From assembly GCA_001606155.1 (NCBI GenBank), contig LODT01000051.1, positions 558,001 through 622,000 on the forward strand: a stretch of 64,000 nucleotides of DNA. Reading direction: 5' to 3'. The stretch comes from Tieghemostelium lacteum (taxonomy: Eukaryota; Evosea; Eumycetozoa; Dictyosteliales; Raperosteliaceae). The position numbers and the translations under genes are program-made. Position 1 is the first letter of the stretch. Each line of letters begins with the position of its first letter. This document shows, piece after piece, positions 21,099 through 33,071 of this stretch. Below the pieces are notes generated by a model, which saw only the letters and a program-made list of their open reading frames with translations, was not told the origin of the DNA and searched no databases.

Positions 21099-22388
21099 TT
21101 AGAAATTGATTAAATCAATTAATGTAAATTCATTAAATTCATCTTCTGGATTAGGACATTGATATTTTCTACAATAGACTTGCTGTGATTGAAAGTATCC
21201 AGCATCTTTCCATTGTTTAAGTGCGCTATTTTGGAAAGGTCCATACACAGCATCATCACTACCAATTTTATATTCCCATAGTGTCTCACTACTGGATTGT
21301 TCATTTCCAGTAGACACACTGCCAGTACTACTAGACTCCGATTCCGTATCAGTTGGTTTATAACCTTCTTTATCTAATAGTTTTTTCATTGTCTCTTTGG
21401 TCTCTGAATAGATGTTCATAAATCCATCAGAAAGCAATTTATCGACTGACCCTGCCAATGTATTAAATAACTCCAGTTTCTCTGGATTCGTATCTTGAGT
21501 CATTTGTGATTCTTGATCCTGTTTTTCAATTTTTGATTGATTCTTTTGTACCTTCTTTTTAACTGTGGTTTTTGGTGGTGCCAGTCTTTTTATAGCACCT
21601 GTAACTGATTCTCTATCATTGAGAATCCTATATACTTTTAATAACAATTCAATCCTATTACTCTTTTCAGCTCTTGTCAGACCTTTTTTCTTCTTTTCTT
21701 TTGCTAATCTTTCTTCTTTCTGCCAAAGATCTTCATCTGAATTATCATTATCATCGGCATTTTGATCGTCCTCTTCATCTTGAGCTTGTTGTTGTTCTCT
21801 TGATAGTTTTGGTAGTTTAGAAGTCCACACATTATCGTATTCCTGTAACCATGCATCTTGTTCTTTATCTACATCTCTATGAATAAAATTACCATCTTTA
21901 TCAAAGTGACCTTCTTCTCTTAATGATTTTAAATTAAATGGTTCTATAGTAACTTCTTTTGTTTTATCATCATTGTAGTCATTATCATCATCATCATCAC
22001 CATCATTATCTCTATCATTGTCATCGTAAAACCTATGTTTATAAGTTACTTCATTTTGTTGTATTTTATATTGAACATCAATCTCCTCTTCTTCACTGTC
22101 AACCTCACCTTCTACACTCTCAATCTTTCCTGTATGACCCAATATATCCTTGCCAGTTGATCTTTGATTACCAAATATCTTATTAATCTTTTTATTTTTC
22201 TCTACTCTCTCTTTTTCCTTTTGATTTGCTCTATTTATAGATTCTTGAATTTCATTGCTCATTTTATCATTTCTATAAAATAACTCTCCACTACCTGGAA
22301 ACTTTCCTTTTTTCAATGGAGATTCAACATTATATTCATCATCTTTTGTAAGTTCCTTCCTTTTGTTACTATAATTATTGTTATTCAT
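21099..22388 (-). CDS. cd2bp2: CD2BP2 / LIN1, U5 snRNP GYF-domain protein
   Basis: Single exon, 429 residues. The N-terminal region has the LIN1/CD2BP2 pattern: KRKELTKDDEYNVESPLKKGK, then EPFNLKSLREEGHFDKDGNF, DAWLQEYDNVW. The middle is acidic and coiled. The C-terminus is a GYF domain: LWEYKIGSDDAVYGPFQNSA, WKDAGYF, VYCRK. The GYF domain binds proline-rich peptides; the protein joins the U5 snRNP during tri-snRNP formation through Prp6/Prp8. The tail end faces the UQCC1 gene, whose stop is 46 bp away (convergent pair). Confidence 0.9.
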   Translation of the reverse strand: MNNNNYSNKRKELTKDDEYNVESPLKKGKFPGSGELFYRNDKMSNEIQESINRANQKEKERVEKNKKINKIFGNQRSTGKDILGHTGKIESVEGEVDSEEEEIDVQYKIQQNEVTYKHRFYDDNDRDNDGDDDDDNDYNDDKTKEVTIEPFNLKSLREEGHFDKDGNFIHRDVDKEQDAWLQEYDNVWTSKLPKLSREQQQAQDEEDDQNADDNDNSDEDLWQKEERLAKEKKKKGLTRAEKSNRIELLLKVYRILNDRESVTGAIKRLAPPKTTVKKKVQKNQSKIEKQDQESQMTQDTNPEKLELFNTLAGSVDKLLSDGFMNIYSETKETMKKLLDKEGYKPTDTESESSSTGSVSTGNEQSSSETLWEYKIGSDDAVYGPFQNSALKQWKDAGYFQSQQVYCRKYQCPNPEDEFNEFTLIDLINF

Positions 22389-22486
22389 TTCCTTGGAAGA
22401 ATATCCAAAAATGAAAAAACTTTAAAAAATTTGTAGTGTTGTGTTGTTTATATTGTTTTGTATTTGAAGAATAGAGATAATTTATT

Positions 22487-23224
22487 TCAATTATTCAATG
22501 ATATAATGATTAACTTTAGCTCAATAGATTTAATATTTTTAAATATCAACCTATTGTTGGCAAAAGAATTGATTTTTATCCTATTTTGTATATTAGTGAA
22601 TAGGGTTTGAATGGTAGACTTTATACTGTCCAGGTAAAGCATATATTCAGTTTCTATATTATTTAAATTTAAAATTATTTGTTCATTTTCTTTTTCTCTA
22701 TTTGTACAGCATTGTAATAATACATTTAAATTCTTGAATTTTTAAAAATAAACAAATAATTAATATCCAGAAAGAAATATTATTTTTTTAAGTTTTTTGT
22801 TGGATTGGTGTGGGTGTTTGTGTGTTTGGGAAAAGAGAGAGGGAATAATACTTACTGAAATTATTGATTTTAAATTTAAAACTATTTCTTTTTGTTTTGA
22901 ATCATGTGAAAGTTGTTGTTTCTGTAGATCATTGAAATAACTTATAGCGTGTTTGAAACTATTTACAATTTTATCTATAAGTAACTCGTAGTTATCACAG
23001 AAACTAAACTCCTCTATTATATTCCAATTCTTGTTGATATTCTCAATTTTTGAGATAAAAATCCAATCCTTATCCTCTATTAGTTCTTGAATATTAAATT
23101 GGTCACACCCAGCATCAGCATCACCACCAGCACAGATACCACCAACAGTCTCTTTTAATGACTCTCTTTGCTCTTCATTTTCCTCCAGATATTCTAAATA
23201 ATTCTCGTTGATATGGAACTCCAT
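22487..23224 (-). CDS. Unknown 204-residue helical protein
   Basis: Exon 1 is 23224..22856, the intron 22855..22733 (GTAAGT...TCAAG), exon 2 is 22732..22487. The product is acidic at the N-terminus (MEFHINENYLEYLEENEEQR), has a Cys/Gly patch (GGICAGGDADAGC), then long amphipathic helices with heptad-like Ile/Leu/Phe spacing through the end, suggesting a coiled-coil subunit of a complex. Not recognised. Continuous frame across the join and hydrophilic helical composition support it being real. It may be a small kinetochore, Mediator or tethering subunit, but nothing in the sequence decides this. Confidence 0.6.
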
Positions 23225-24166
23225 AATTGAAAGAACTAATTATTATTTCTGGTCAAATCTTTATGTTTCCATTAATTGTTTTTTTTAATTCACCAGGAAT
23301 GGTTGGGTTTTTTTAAATATAAATAAAAATATACTGTGTTCTGTTTAATCCTCACTTCTATGTTTTTTAAATTTCAATAAAAAAAAAAAATAATAAAAAT
23401 CAATTTCAAAACCCCTTGTTTGATCATTTCAAGTGTGATTTAATTTCAAATTATTTGAATTTTGGATATATAGAGATATAATCACCTTTTTTTAAATAAA
23501 TAAATTTGTTCAATTATTTGTTATTTATATAGTTACACTTACAAATCAAGATTGAAATTGAATCTGATCAATTCAAATAATGAATTTTTTTGTTTAAGAT
23601 TTTTAATTTTGGAAGAAAAAAAATATCTTGATTAATTAATTAATTAATGGTGAGAACATATCATAAACGTGAAATTGTAACAGGATTACAATGAAAGGGA
23701 GTTTGGAATTTTAGAAATATCCATTTCAAATTATATTTATAAGAATAATTTCAAAATCAAATTAAGTTAATCTGATTATATGTTATTATAATATTTTTCA
23801 GTACATAAATATATAAATTATAATTATAAATAAAATTTAGATCAAATAGAGTATAAAAAAACTAATACGAAAAGTAAATTATAGAGTGAAAAATGATAAT
23901 TTTAAAATTTTTTAATTTTGAGAATTGGCCTTTATCAAAAGAATCTGACAACTGATCATTTTATGATAGAAAAAAATCTTTTTTTTTTTTTTATTTTTTT
24001 GTTTAGTCTGTATAAAAAGTCTCTTTTTGGTTGGATATATATTTGTATATCTTCTTTTTTTTTTTTTCGATAATCAGTAGAACATTGTGTATTTTTATTA
24101 TTATCAACAAATTGATTTTGTAAGTTTATATTTATTTGTGACTATAGGGAAAAGAAAAAGAACAAA
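23225..24166. other. Divergent promoter region, no gene seen
   Basis: About 940 bp between the unknown coiled-coil gene and the kinase-RasGEF gene. Very AT-rich, with a TTAA repeat near 23630-23648 and T-runs at 23978-24000 and 24052-24067. No open frame or RNA gene seen. Confidence 0.5.
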
Positions 24167-27100
24167 ATGACAGAAGCAGATCCAGGTTTACCAACACAAG
24201 CAATCTGGGATATACCTTTTGAGAATCTGGAATTTCATGAACGTATTGGTAAAGGTTCATTCGGTTCCGTATTCAAAGGAACATATTTAGGTTTGGATGT
24301 AGCAATTAAAAAGATTGAAAAGGCAGATGACCCTGAATATCTAAAATACATTGACAGAGAAGTTTCAATGTTACAGTATGTGTTTTTATCCAATAATTAG
24401 TGTAATCACTATGTGATTTCATTATGCGTGTGGTGGGGGTGGTGTGAGTTTATTGAAAATCACACACCACACTACTAGCATCTAATAGCAAAAAAAAAAA
24501 AACCTTTCGACACTCACACCCAATGTTTTTATTATAATACAACAGGAGTTTAAGACATCCATTTATAGTCAACTTTTCAGGTATATGTGTTCACTCTACA
24601 GGTTTATATATTATTACAGAGTTTGTTTCTGGTGGAGATGTTAGACAATTACTCAAACAGACACCACCAATTGGTTGGGATAAACGTGTTTCAATAGCTA
24701 TTGATTTGGCTAAAGCAATGGTCTTCTTACACGCAAAGAAAATCATTCACAGAGATTTAAAATCCAAAAATATATTAGTAAGTGATCAGAGACAAAAAAG
24801 CTCAAAAAGAGAGACACCCCAAGATATTAATATCTTTTTTTTATAAATTTATTTTTTTATAATTTTGAAAATTGCATCACAAACCCCATAGTTGGATGAA
24901 TATCAAAAAATTAGATTATGCGATTTTGGATTTGCAAGAATGTCAGAACAGACTAAAAAATCTAGACATATGACTGTAAGTGATAATTTTCAACTTAAGA
25001 CCCTTTTAGAATAGAGTTGTATTAATATAGTTTTTGTGAATGAATTGATAGATGTGTGGTACAGAGGGTTGGGTAGCACCAGAGATATTATTAGGTATGA
25101 GTTATGATACATCATGTGATGTATTTTCATATGGTGTTGTATTAGCAGAGTTAATCACTGGTAGAAAACCAGGTGTTGATCTTTGGGTTAGATCTCCAGA
25201 AACTTGTTTTGATATCAATCCAAATGAATTAAAACAAAAGGCATTTGAAGGTTGTCCTCCAAAGTAAGTTTATAATAATTTGTTATTAATTTTGTATATT
25301 TTTAACTAATTTTAAAATTAATAATTTTTATTATAGATTGATTGATATTTGTAATGAATGTTGTATGTATGAGCCATTAGCAAGACCAAAGTTTGAAGAG
25401 ATTTTAGCACAACTTAAACCAGTTCAAATTGAAGTCAAAGAAACTCTAGCTGCTAAATTAGCAAATGTTTCAATTAGTACTCCACCAACAACAACAACCA
25501 CAACTAATACAACCATTCCAATTATAAATACTATTGAACCACAACAACAACAAAATAACAATAATAATAATGAAAATAGATCACCAGATTTAACAAATGG
25601 ACAACCAAGTTTATTATTGGCACAAGGTAGAAGAAATACCATGTCATTACATAGAAAATCAATGGAGATTACACAGGCAATGCAAGATACCTACAAAAAG
25701 AGTACATTGGCTGTTGGTGCCTCTCCAGATAATAAAGATCCAAATGCTGGTTGGAAAATAGGTGAATTTAAACCACCTGGATACTATACACTAAAGAGAA
25801 GACAACAAACTCAAACACTACCAAACCAAGGTGCAGCACTATCCAATCACATTGTAAAGATGGTGGAGAGAGCAACATCAGATTACCACTATGATACATC
25901 GTATATTCAAGACTTGTTATTGACCTACCGGTGCTTTACAACTCCCAAACACATTTTTGATTTGTTACTCAACCGTTATATTGTAAACTCACCAGAAAAC
26001 TACCTTTCTGATATCAACCAATGGAAGAAAGTTCAGAAGGTCATTCAGTTGCGTGTAATCATCTTTTTGAAGCGTTGGATTGACTATTATCCATTGGATT
26101 TCCTTGAGGAGTCTATGGAAGATAAGTTACTGGAGTTTGATAAAATCTCAGCTCATAATAACACAGCACTTTTGAATTTGACTTCTACTTTGGTTCCATC
26201 GAATGAACTGGCTCCAAAACTTCACCCTGAATTACTTAAAAAGAGAGTGGAACTCGACCAGGAACAACAGAATGGAGGATCAGGAGGTGGATCACCAAAC
26301 CAAAACACAACTGAAATCATGGTTGGAAACTCAGTTTTAAATATCAACAATGCAGGTCCAAATCAACCTACAAACATGCAATACCCAGTCAGTATCATTC
26401 CACCACCTCCATCTGGAAATCAAGAGTATTTGGAGGTTATTGATATGCATCCACACGAACTCTCACGTCAGTTGACTATCATTATGGGCACACACTTTAA
26501 AGCCATAAAAACTCGTGAGTTTTTGGAATATTGTTGGGAGAAGCTTTCTGATACTGCTAGTCCTTGGATTGGAGGTGCTGCATTCCAGACTAGACCAGCA
26601 CCAAATATTCACAAGTTCCAAGAGAAGTATCGTGATTTGGTTAAATATCTCAGCACTGAAATTGTTAAACATACAACCAGTCTGCAGAAACGTGTGGCAA
26701 CCATTGAGAAATTTATAGAGGCCGCTGAGAAATGTCTGACACATTACGACTACAGCTCTGTATTTTGTCTGATGGAAGTCCTGACTGACACCAGTATAGA
26801 GAGACTCAATGATACCTTTAAATCCATTTCACCACGTATCACACAGATCTATGATAATCTTCGTGTGTTTGTCAGTAAAGACAATGATTATAAAAAATAT
26901 AGAGAATCTATTCAAGACTGTCAACCACCTTGTATACCTCATGTCACATTGTTACTCGATGAACTAACCTTCATCAGTACCAGTTCACCAAAACTCTTAC
27001 CAGGTGGTATTGTAAACTTTTTCCATTATAGACAATTGTCCAGAAAGATTCTCCAAACTCAACAACTCATCTCTCCAAATATTCACTATTTTAGACCCAT

Positions 27101-27206
27101 TCCAAGCATACAAAAAGCTCTATCTAAACCACCTCAAGAATTATATGATAATGAAGTTATTAAACATTATTCATTAATTTGTGAACCACCTGTATCAATT
27201 AACTAA
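24167..27206 (+). CDS. gefX: TKL protein kinase fused to RasGEF (GefX-like)
   Basis: Five exons: 24167..24375, 24546..24777, 24892..24975, 25052..25263, 25337..27206; 868 residues. Residues 25-275 form a complete TKL-type kinase: GKGSFGSV loop, VAIKK lysine, HRDLKSKN catalytic loop, DFGFAR, VAPEILLG. A Thr/Asn/Gln-rich linker follows. A RasGEF N-terminal (REM) domain lies at about 415-540 (YIQDLLLTYRCFTTPKHIF) and a CDC25 catalytic domain at about 625-860 (HPHELSRQLTII, FCLMEVL, PPCIPHVTLLLDEL, VNFFHYRQL). So one chain can phosphorylate Ser/Thr and load GTP on Ras. This architecture is known in dictyostelids as RasGEF X; assignment to that name is from memory of the family. All introns lie in the kinase part. 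Confidence 0.88.
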
Positions 27207-28001
27207 AATCTCATTCACCATCACCCCATTAACCAAAAGAAATTCCAAAACACAAAACTACCTATATCCCTAGTAAATTATTTAAATTCCAATGTCAAAA
27301 ATCACACACATAATAAAATATTGAAAACCAAATTTGAATAAACAAAAAAACCTCCTTTTAAGAATCTTTCAAATATTCGTTATATCACTACTAAATTTGG
27401 GAAGAGTAATGCTAATATATAGTTTTATTATATTTTTGAGAAAAAAGATATTTAATTTAAGATTATGTTATAAATAAAATCTTAATATAGTCTTACCATG
27501 ATCTTTAAAATTTTCGGATAAACAACCTTCATCCGGCATCGGATTCAATTGCATCATTTACACACAAAAGTGGGAAAAAAAATATCTAAAAAAATAAATA
27601 ATTTTCATCTTTGTTTGTCTATTTTTGTTTTGTATTAATTTTTTTAATATTTCATAGAGGAGAAAGCAATGAAGAATGTAGTCTTTTTTAACTCATTATT
27701 GTCATTCGAATGATGCCCAGATTGTTTTATCTCCTGTTGAAACATACTTTATATTAAATTCTTATTTTTTTAATTTTCAAAACAAAATTCATTTGAATTC
27801 ATTTTTTCCCACTTTATATTTCGCCTTCATAAAATAAATTTTTAAAAATCCGTTTATCATTTTTATTTAAACACTACATCAGATACAAATAAACAGGAGT
27901 GAGAGAGACAACACAAAACTTCTCACTGTTATCCAATTAATTAATTAATTTATATTAAGACATCTGATCCATTGTTTGAAATATCCAAAAAAACTTCAAA
28001 A
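27207..28001. other. Spacer with small palindromic patches
   Basis: About 800 bp. Two patches are unlike the A/T runs around them: 27498-27557, where ATGAT/ATCAT and CGGAT/ATCCG can form nested stems, and a 12-bp palindrome TCATTCGAATGA at 27702-27713. No open frame. Possibly a small RNA or regulatory sites; weak evidence. Confidence 0.35.
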
Positions 28002-30363
28002 ATGGGAAACACAAAAATAGCCAAGGGAAAAGATTTCCCCCAGGTATTATACAAAACTAATATCAAACCAAGTAGAAAAACACCAAAATTACTACCAAAT
28101 AATTTGACATTGGAGGAGATTATTGATAAACTTCCAAAAGAAGTATTTGAAAAATCAGATCTCAAATCAGCAATGTCTCTATTGTTAACCATCCTATTTA
28201 TGTCATTGTCAGTTTATTTCATTCACTCTGTACCATCTTATCTATACCCAATTGGTTGGATGTTATTAGGTGCCTCTGTAACTGGTGTAAGTATACATCA
28301 TCATTTTTACAAAAAAAAAATCGTCAATCCGAAAATATATTCTAATCTTTGAAATTCGTAAATTTTACAACAATGAAAAAACTGATTAGTTATTCGTAAT
28401 TGGTAATGATTGTATTCATAGATCATTCTCAAAATCGCCAATTGTAAACAGCATTGTTGGTACTATTGTTATGTTACCATTGTTGTATCCATTCCAATCA
28501 TGTAAAATCACTGAGAAGAACAATAGTGGATACACTCACATTAATGGTACTGAAAAGGGTTTCTTTGCATTGATTAAAAAGTCAATTAGTGGCCGTTACT
28601 TTTGGGTAATTAGATCTATTGTCAATTGGGCTGAAAGTTACTTTACAGTAAAGAATGTCAATGACAAACAAGACAAAAAGAAAGCCATCATCTCTATTAT
28701 TTTGGTTTATGTATTTGCATTCATCTTCTTCCCAACTGTATTTAAAGGTTTTGGTATGTATGGTATCTTGAATTACTGGTTTGCCCCATGGTTGGTATTA
28801 CATTTCCTCATTTCCTCCACCAACCTCATTCCAAGAATTCCATTCTTTGAACAAGAAAAACTCGGAAAAACTCGTTACCTTGTTCACATTGCCTTCCCAA
28901 AATGGTTTGAATTCCTCATTAAGGATTTGAATATCATGATTCCACGTCACATTGATATCTCCATTCCACACTACAACCTCCGTTCTGCCTATGACTCATT
29001 CAAGAAACACTGGGGTGATTACATCTACGAATGTGGATTTGACTATGAACTTATTGGTGAACTCTTAGACCGTTCTCAATCCTTCTCTAACGAGATTTTC
29101 TCACCATTTGACTATGGCCCTGCTGAATTCAAATTCCACAAATTCCAAAAGGAGCCAGAACAGACACCAAAAGAAGCCACTCAAAGAAAATCCAGAACCT
29201 TCCAAGAATTCTTTCAATCACTCAACTGGTTGCACATTTTCTTGCTTATTGGTATCCCTATTGTCGGTATTATAGGTGCTATGTTTGTTCCATTGACTAA
29301 ACCTACATTAATCCTGTCCATTATCTACTTCCATCTCTCAGGTATGGGTATCACAGGTGGTTACCACAGATTGTTTGCTCATAAGGCCTACTCTGGAAAC
29401 AGTCTAATGAAGCTCTTTTGGTTACTATTGGGTGCCTCTGCAGTTCAAGGAAGTGCTCGTTGGTGGTGTAGAGATCATCGTGCACATCATCGTTATGTAG
29501 ACACTCCAAAAGACCCATATTCAGCTAGTGAAGGTTTCTTCTGGTCACATTTTGGTTGGTTAATGTTCAAACAAGATCCATCTAGAATCGGTAGATCCAA
29601 CATTGATGATTTGAATGCTGATAAACTAGTCATGTGGCAACACAAAAACTATATCCCAATTATGGCATTCATGTCCTTTATCTTACCAACTGCCATTGCC
29701 GGTATATTTTGGGGTGATTGGTGGGGTGGTTACATCTATGCTGGTCTCTTACGTCTAGTCTGTGTCCATCACTCTACATTCTTTGTCAACTCACTTGCAC
29801 ACTTTTTAGGCTCGTCTCCATACGATGACAAACATACTCCAAGAGACTCCTTCATTACTGCTGTTTTGACTGTTGGTGAAGGTTACCATAACTTCCATCA
29901 CGAGTTCCCATCTGACTACAGAAACGGATACAAATTCTATCACTATGATCCAACTAAATGGGCTATTAAGATATTCCATTTCCTGGGTATGGCATATGAT
30001 CTAAAGACATTCCCAGACAATGAAATTCAAAAAGGTATGGTTCAAATGGCCCAGAAATCCATCGATTCAAAGAAAGAAAAGATTTATTGGGGTGCTGAGA
30101 AACATGAGCTTCCTGATATGACTGATGAAGAATTCCAATACTTTGTCAAAGAAGAGAACAGAAAACTTATAATTATCAAAGAGTTTGTCTATGATGTTGA
30201 AAAATTCATTATAGACCATCCAGGTGGTCAAGCATACATCAAGTCTGGTATAGGTAAAGATGCCACTAAAATGTTCACTGGTGAGGTTTATGATCACAGT
30301 AGAGCAGCTCAGAATTTACTTTGTCAATTCAGAATTGCAAATTATTGCCCAAAAGAGAACTAA
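28002..30363 (+). CDS. Double desaturase: inactive DesA-type domain fused to active Delta-9 desaturase with cytochrome b5
   Basis: Exon 1 is 28002..28286, the intron 28287..28389 (GTAAGT...ATTAG), exon 2 is 28390..30363; 752 residues. Residues 30-310 follow plastid/cyanobacterial Delta-12 (DesA-like) desaturases closely (TLEEIIDKLPKEVFEKSDLKS, LFVIGNDCIHRSF, VMLPLLYPF, IPHYNLR), but its histidine boxes are lost: HDCGH reads NDCIH (100-104), the second box region reads SCKITEKNNSGYTH (132-145), and HxPHH reads MIPRH (278-282). Residues 360-660 are an acyl-CoA Delta-9 desaturase with all boxes: HRLFAH (421-426), HRAHH (458-462), NSLAH (562-566), HNFHH (595-599). The C-terminus is cytochrome b5 with HPGG (705-708) and the second haem His (731). 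Probable product: ER stearoyl-CoA desaturase with a pseudo-enzyme front half. The first ATG in frame is 28002. Confidence 0.9.
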
Positions 30364-30613
30364 ATCTACAATAACATCATCATCATTACCTATTCACAAA
30401 AACACTTTATAAAAATATTAATAAATTCATTTATCCTTTTAAATGATATTTCTCTATTCATAGAGATTTTCATTTAAAATATATGTAATAATTATTTTAA
30501 TTATTCATATCACCCCCACAACAAACAAAAAAAAAAGTTCTTCTTTTTTACATACAAGGGTTTGAAATATATCTCTCTCAGGTGTTTTGTTTATTTAAAT
30601 TAAAGAAAATAGT

Positions 30614-32635
30614 TTAGATAATTTGTACATTGGATTTTAATTGGGATTCTTGAAGTGGATTTAAATAGAATCCTTTTGGTTTTTGGTTGAATTTAAATAG
30701 TTTCTCTAAGATGAAACCAGTGTGTAAAAGTAGATCTTCTTGCCACCAAGAAGACATTAATTGGATACCTATTGGAAGTCCTTTGGAATCTAAAGCCTTA
30801 GGGATAGATATACCAGGGACACCAGAAATGTTTCCTAAAAATACATAATTCATCAATTTTCCAACTAGAGTGAGATTAGATACACCCCAACTCAGAGCTT
30901 TATCTTCAATATCTGGTGATGTTATACCAGTGGTTGGTGTAATAATGATATCACATTGTTTAGAAAATATCTCTTTGAGACTCTCAATTGCCATAGTTCG
31001 TATTTTGTTACATTGAATGTAGTCAGCTGAGGTTACACAATCAACAACACTCAATGATATTCTACTGTCGAGGTGAAATTCGTTCTTATGAGTTTGTAAA
31101 TATGGGTTCATTGCATTTCTCATTTCAGAGAGAATAATCAGACCTTGAGCCATACGTATTTTCAAAAGTTCTGGAATCTCAATTGGCACAATGATGGCAC
31201 CTTGTTCTTGCATAAGACGGACTGCATCATATACCTGGTCCCTGATTTCAGGGTGACAGTCATCATTCCACTCTGTAAAGAAACCAACTCTCAGTCCTTG
31301 TAGTGGTTGATTACCCATTTGAATACTACTGAAATCAGGAACTGTTGGAGCGGGTTGGCTCATTGTCTGGTAGTCCATTGGATCCACACCAGCAATTAAA
31401 GAATATCCAATAGCACAATCCAAGACATTGGAGGCTATAGGACCGACATGACCAACACTAAAACACAATTCAAAAACACCAGTGTGACTTACTCTTCCAA
31501 ATGTGGGTTTCAGTCCAACTACACCACAAAGTGATGCAGGTACTCTTATAGAACCTCCACCATCACATCCAATACTCAATGGATTTAAACCACTAGAAAC
31601 AGAAGCTGCAGAACCAGATGAAGAACCTCCTGTGTAGTGACCTAGATTATAAGGGTTTCTAGTGAACCCATAATGAATATTATATCCCATAGTAGAGATA
31701 CCAATTTCATGCATATTATTTTTACCAACCAATATAGCACCTGCTTGTTTAAGTTTTGCAGCTACATAACTATCCTTATCTTTCTTTCCATGACATTTCT
31801 GAAGGAAGGTAGTACCACAAGTTGTATAATACCCAATTTGGTCAAGTTCATCTTTGATAGAAACAGGTACACCATCGAGTATTGACAATGGACGACCTGT
31901 TTGCCATCTGTCCAGTGACTCTTGACCCTGTTGAGTAATCTCCTCTCTATTATTACTAATAAAAGCAGCCAATGGTGGTGACTGTCTATCTGATTGATCT
32001 TTACACTCCAAAAATGATTTACTAACCTCTAAAGGTGTAGTTTTACCCTGTTGATAGGATTTATAGTATTCAGAAATTGAATTTTCACAAGATTCATGGC
32101 TATCATAGAGTGAAATCAGTGCTGGTGAATTCTGAAAAAACTCTTCAATACTCAATGTCTTGATTTTAAATTGACTGTTATTTATAACTAATTGATTGAT
32201 TAGTGGCAATGTTGTAGCTGGTAAATTAATCTTTGCATCTGTAACTCTATTATAATTATTCTTTTTGTACAGTGATGGTAAAAATATATTCCTAAAAAAA
32301 ACCACAATAAAATTAATATAAACTCTAAACAATATACACATGCCACCATTGGTAGAAGTGAAATAAACTTACTTGAATGGAGATACTTCACATAAAAATA
32401 CAGTTGATCTTAACATGTATCCATGAACTTTAGGTGAAATCAATGGTGTCAGGTCATAGACACTTTGTTTGGTTTGTACTTCTACCTATATAATTATAAA
32501 CATATATATATATAATATTGAATGGTTAGATAGGTGTCTTTCAATTTCCAAAAGGTTTATTCTAATTTTAGTAGAAATCTCCCTAAATTTAATAATTACT
32601 TCTTTTTCAGTGTTAGTTGTAGTATGAGTAGTCAT
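30614..32635 (-). CDS. faaH: Fatty acid amide hydrolase (amidase signature family)
   Basis: Three exons: 32635..32600 (only 12 codons), 32485..32373, 32291..30614; 608 residues. Introns use GTAATT...TATAG and GTAAGT...TTTAG and keep the frame. The amidase signature Ser-Ser-Lys triad is complete: Lys in GVPVSIKDEL, Ser in TGGSSSGSAA, Ser in CDGGGSIRVPAS. The N-terminal region and overall length match plant and Dictyostelium FAAH-type enzymes, which hydrolyse N-acylethanolamines to free fatty acid and ethanolamine. There is no strong N-terminal membrane helix once the second exon is joined. Lies next to the double desaturase, in convergent orientation. Confidence 0.9.
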
Positions 32636-33071
32636 TTGATTACCAAATTGTAAAGTAATAAAAATAAAAAATTAAAAAAAGACCCGGGTATTTAAAAAAA
32701 AAATTATAACTCACCCAACTTGTAAAATATTACAAATGTATGAGTTTTGGGGGGTACTAAGAGTGGGGAGGTAAAATTATCCACAAATTTATAAATCTGT
32801 TTTTTAAAAATATATATAGTTTTAAAACAAACATGGTTATTAGAGGTCGCAGAAGAAAGGGGGTGAGAATGAATTAATAAAATATAAATTCACCTAGATT
32901 TTTTTAAATTTAAAATTCGACACCTATACATTGTCATTGATGTCATTACAGATGTGTCTGTGTCTGTGTGCTTGCTGTGTTTGTATTAGTTTTTATTTGT
33001 TTCCAATTTAGATAACCATGTTGTTACTTCTACTTGTGGTGTTTACAATTATATTAATCATATATTAAAAT
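32636..33071. other. Spacer, no gene seen
   Basis: Upstream of FAAH and downstream of the transporter gene. AT-rich with short GT repeats near 32950-32980. Nothing else recognised. Confidence 0.5.

Noticed and set aside
27695-27745. Possible C/D-box snoRNA (ATGATG ... )
   Set aside because: No proper D box and no terminal stem at the right distance.
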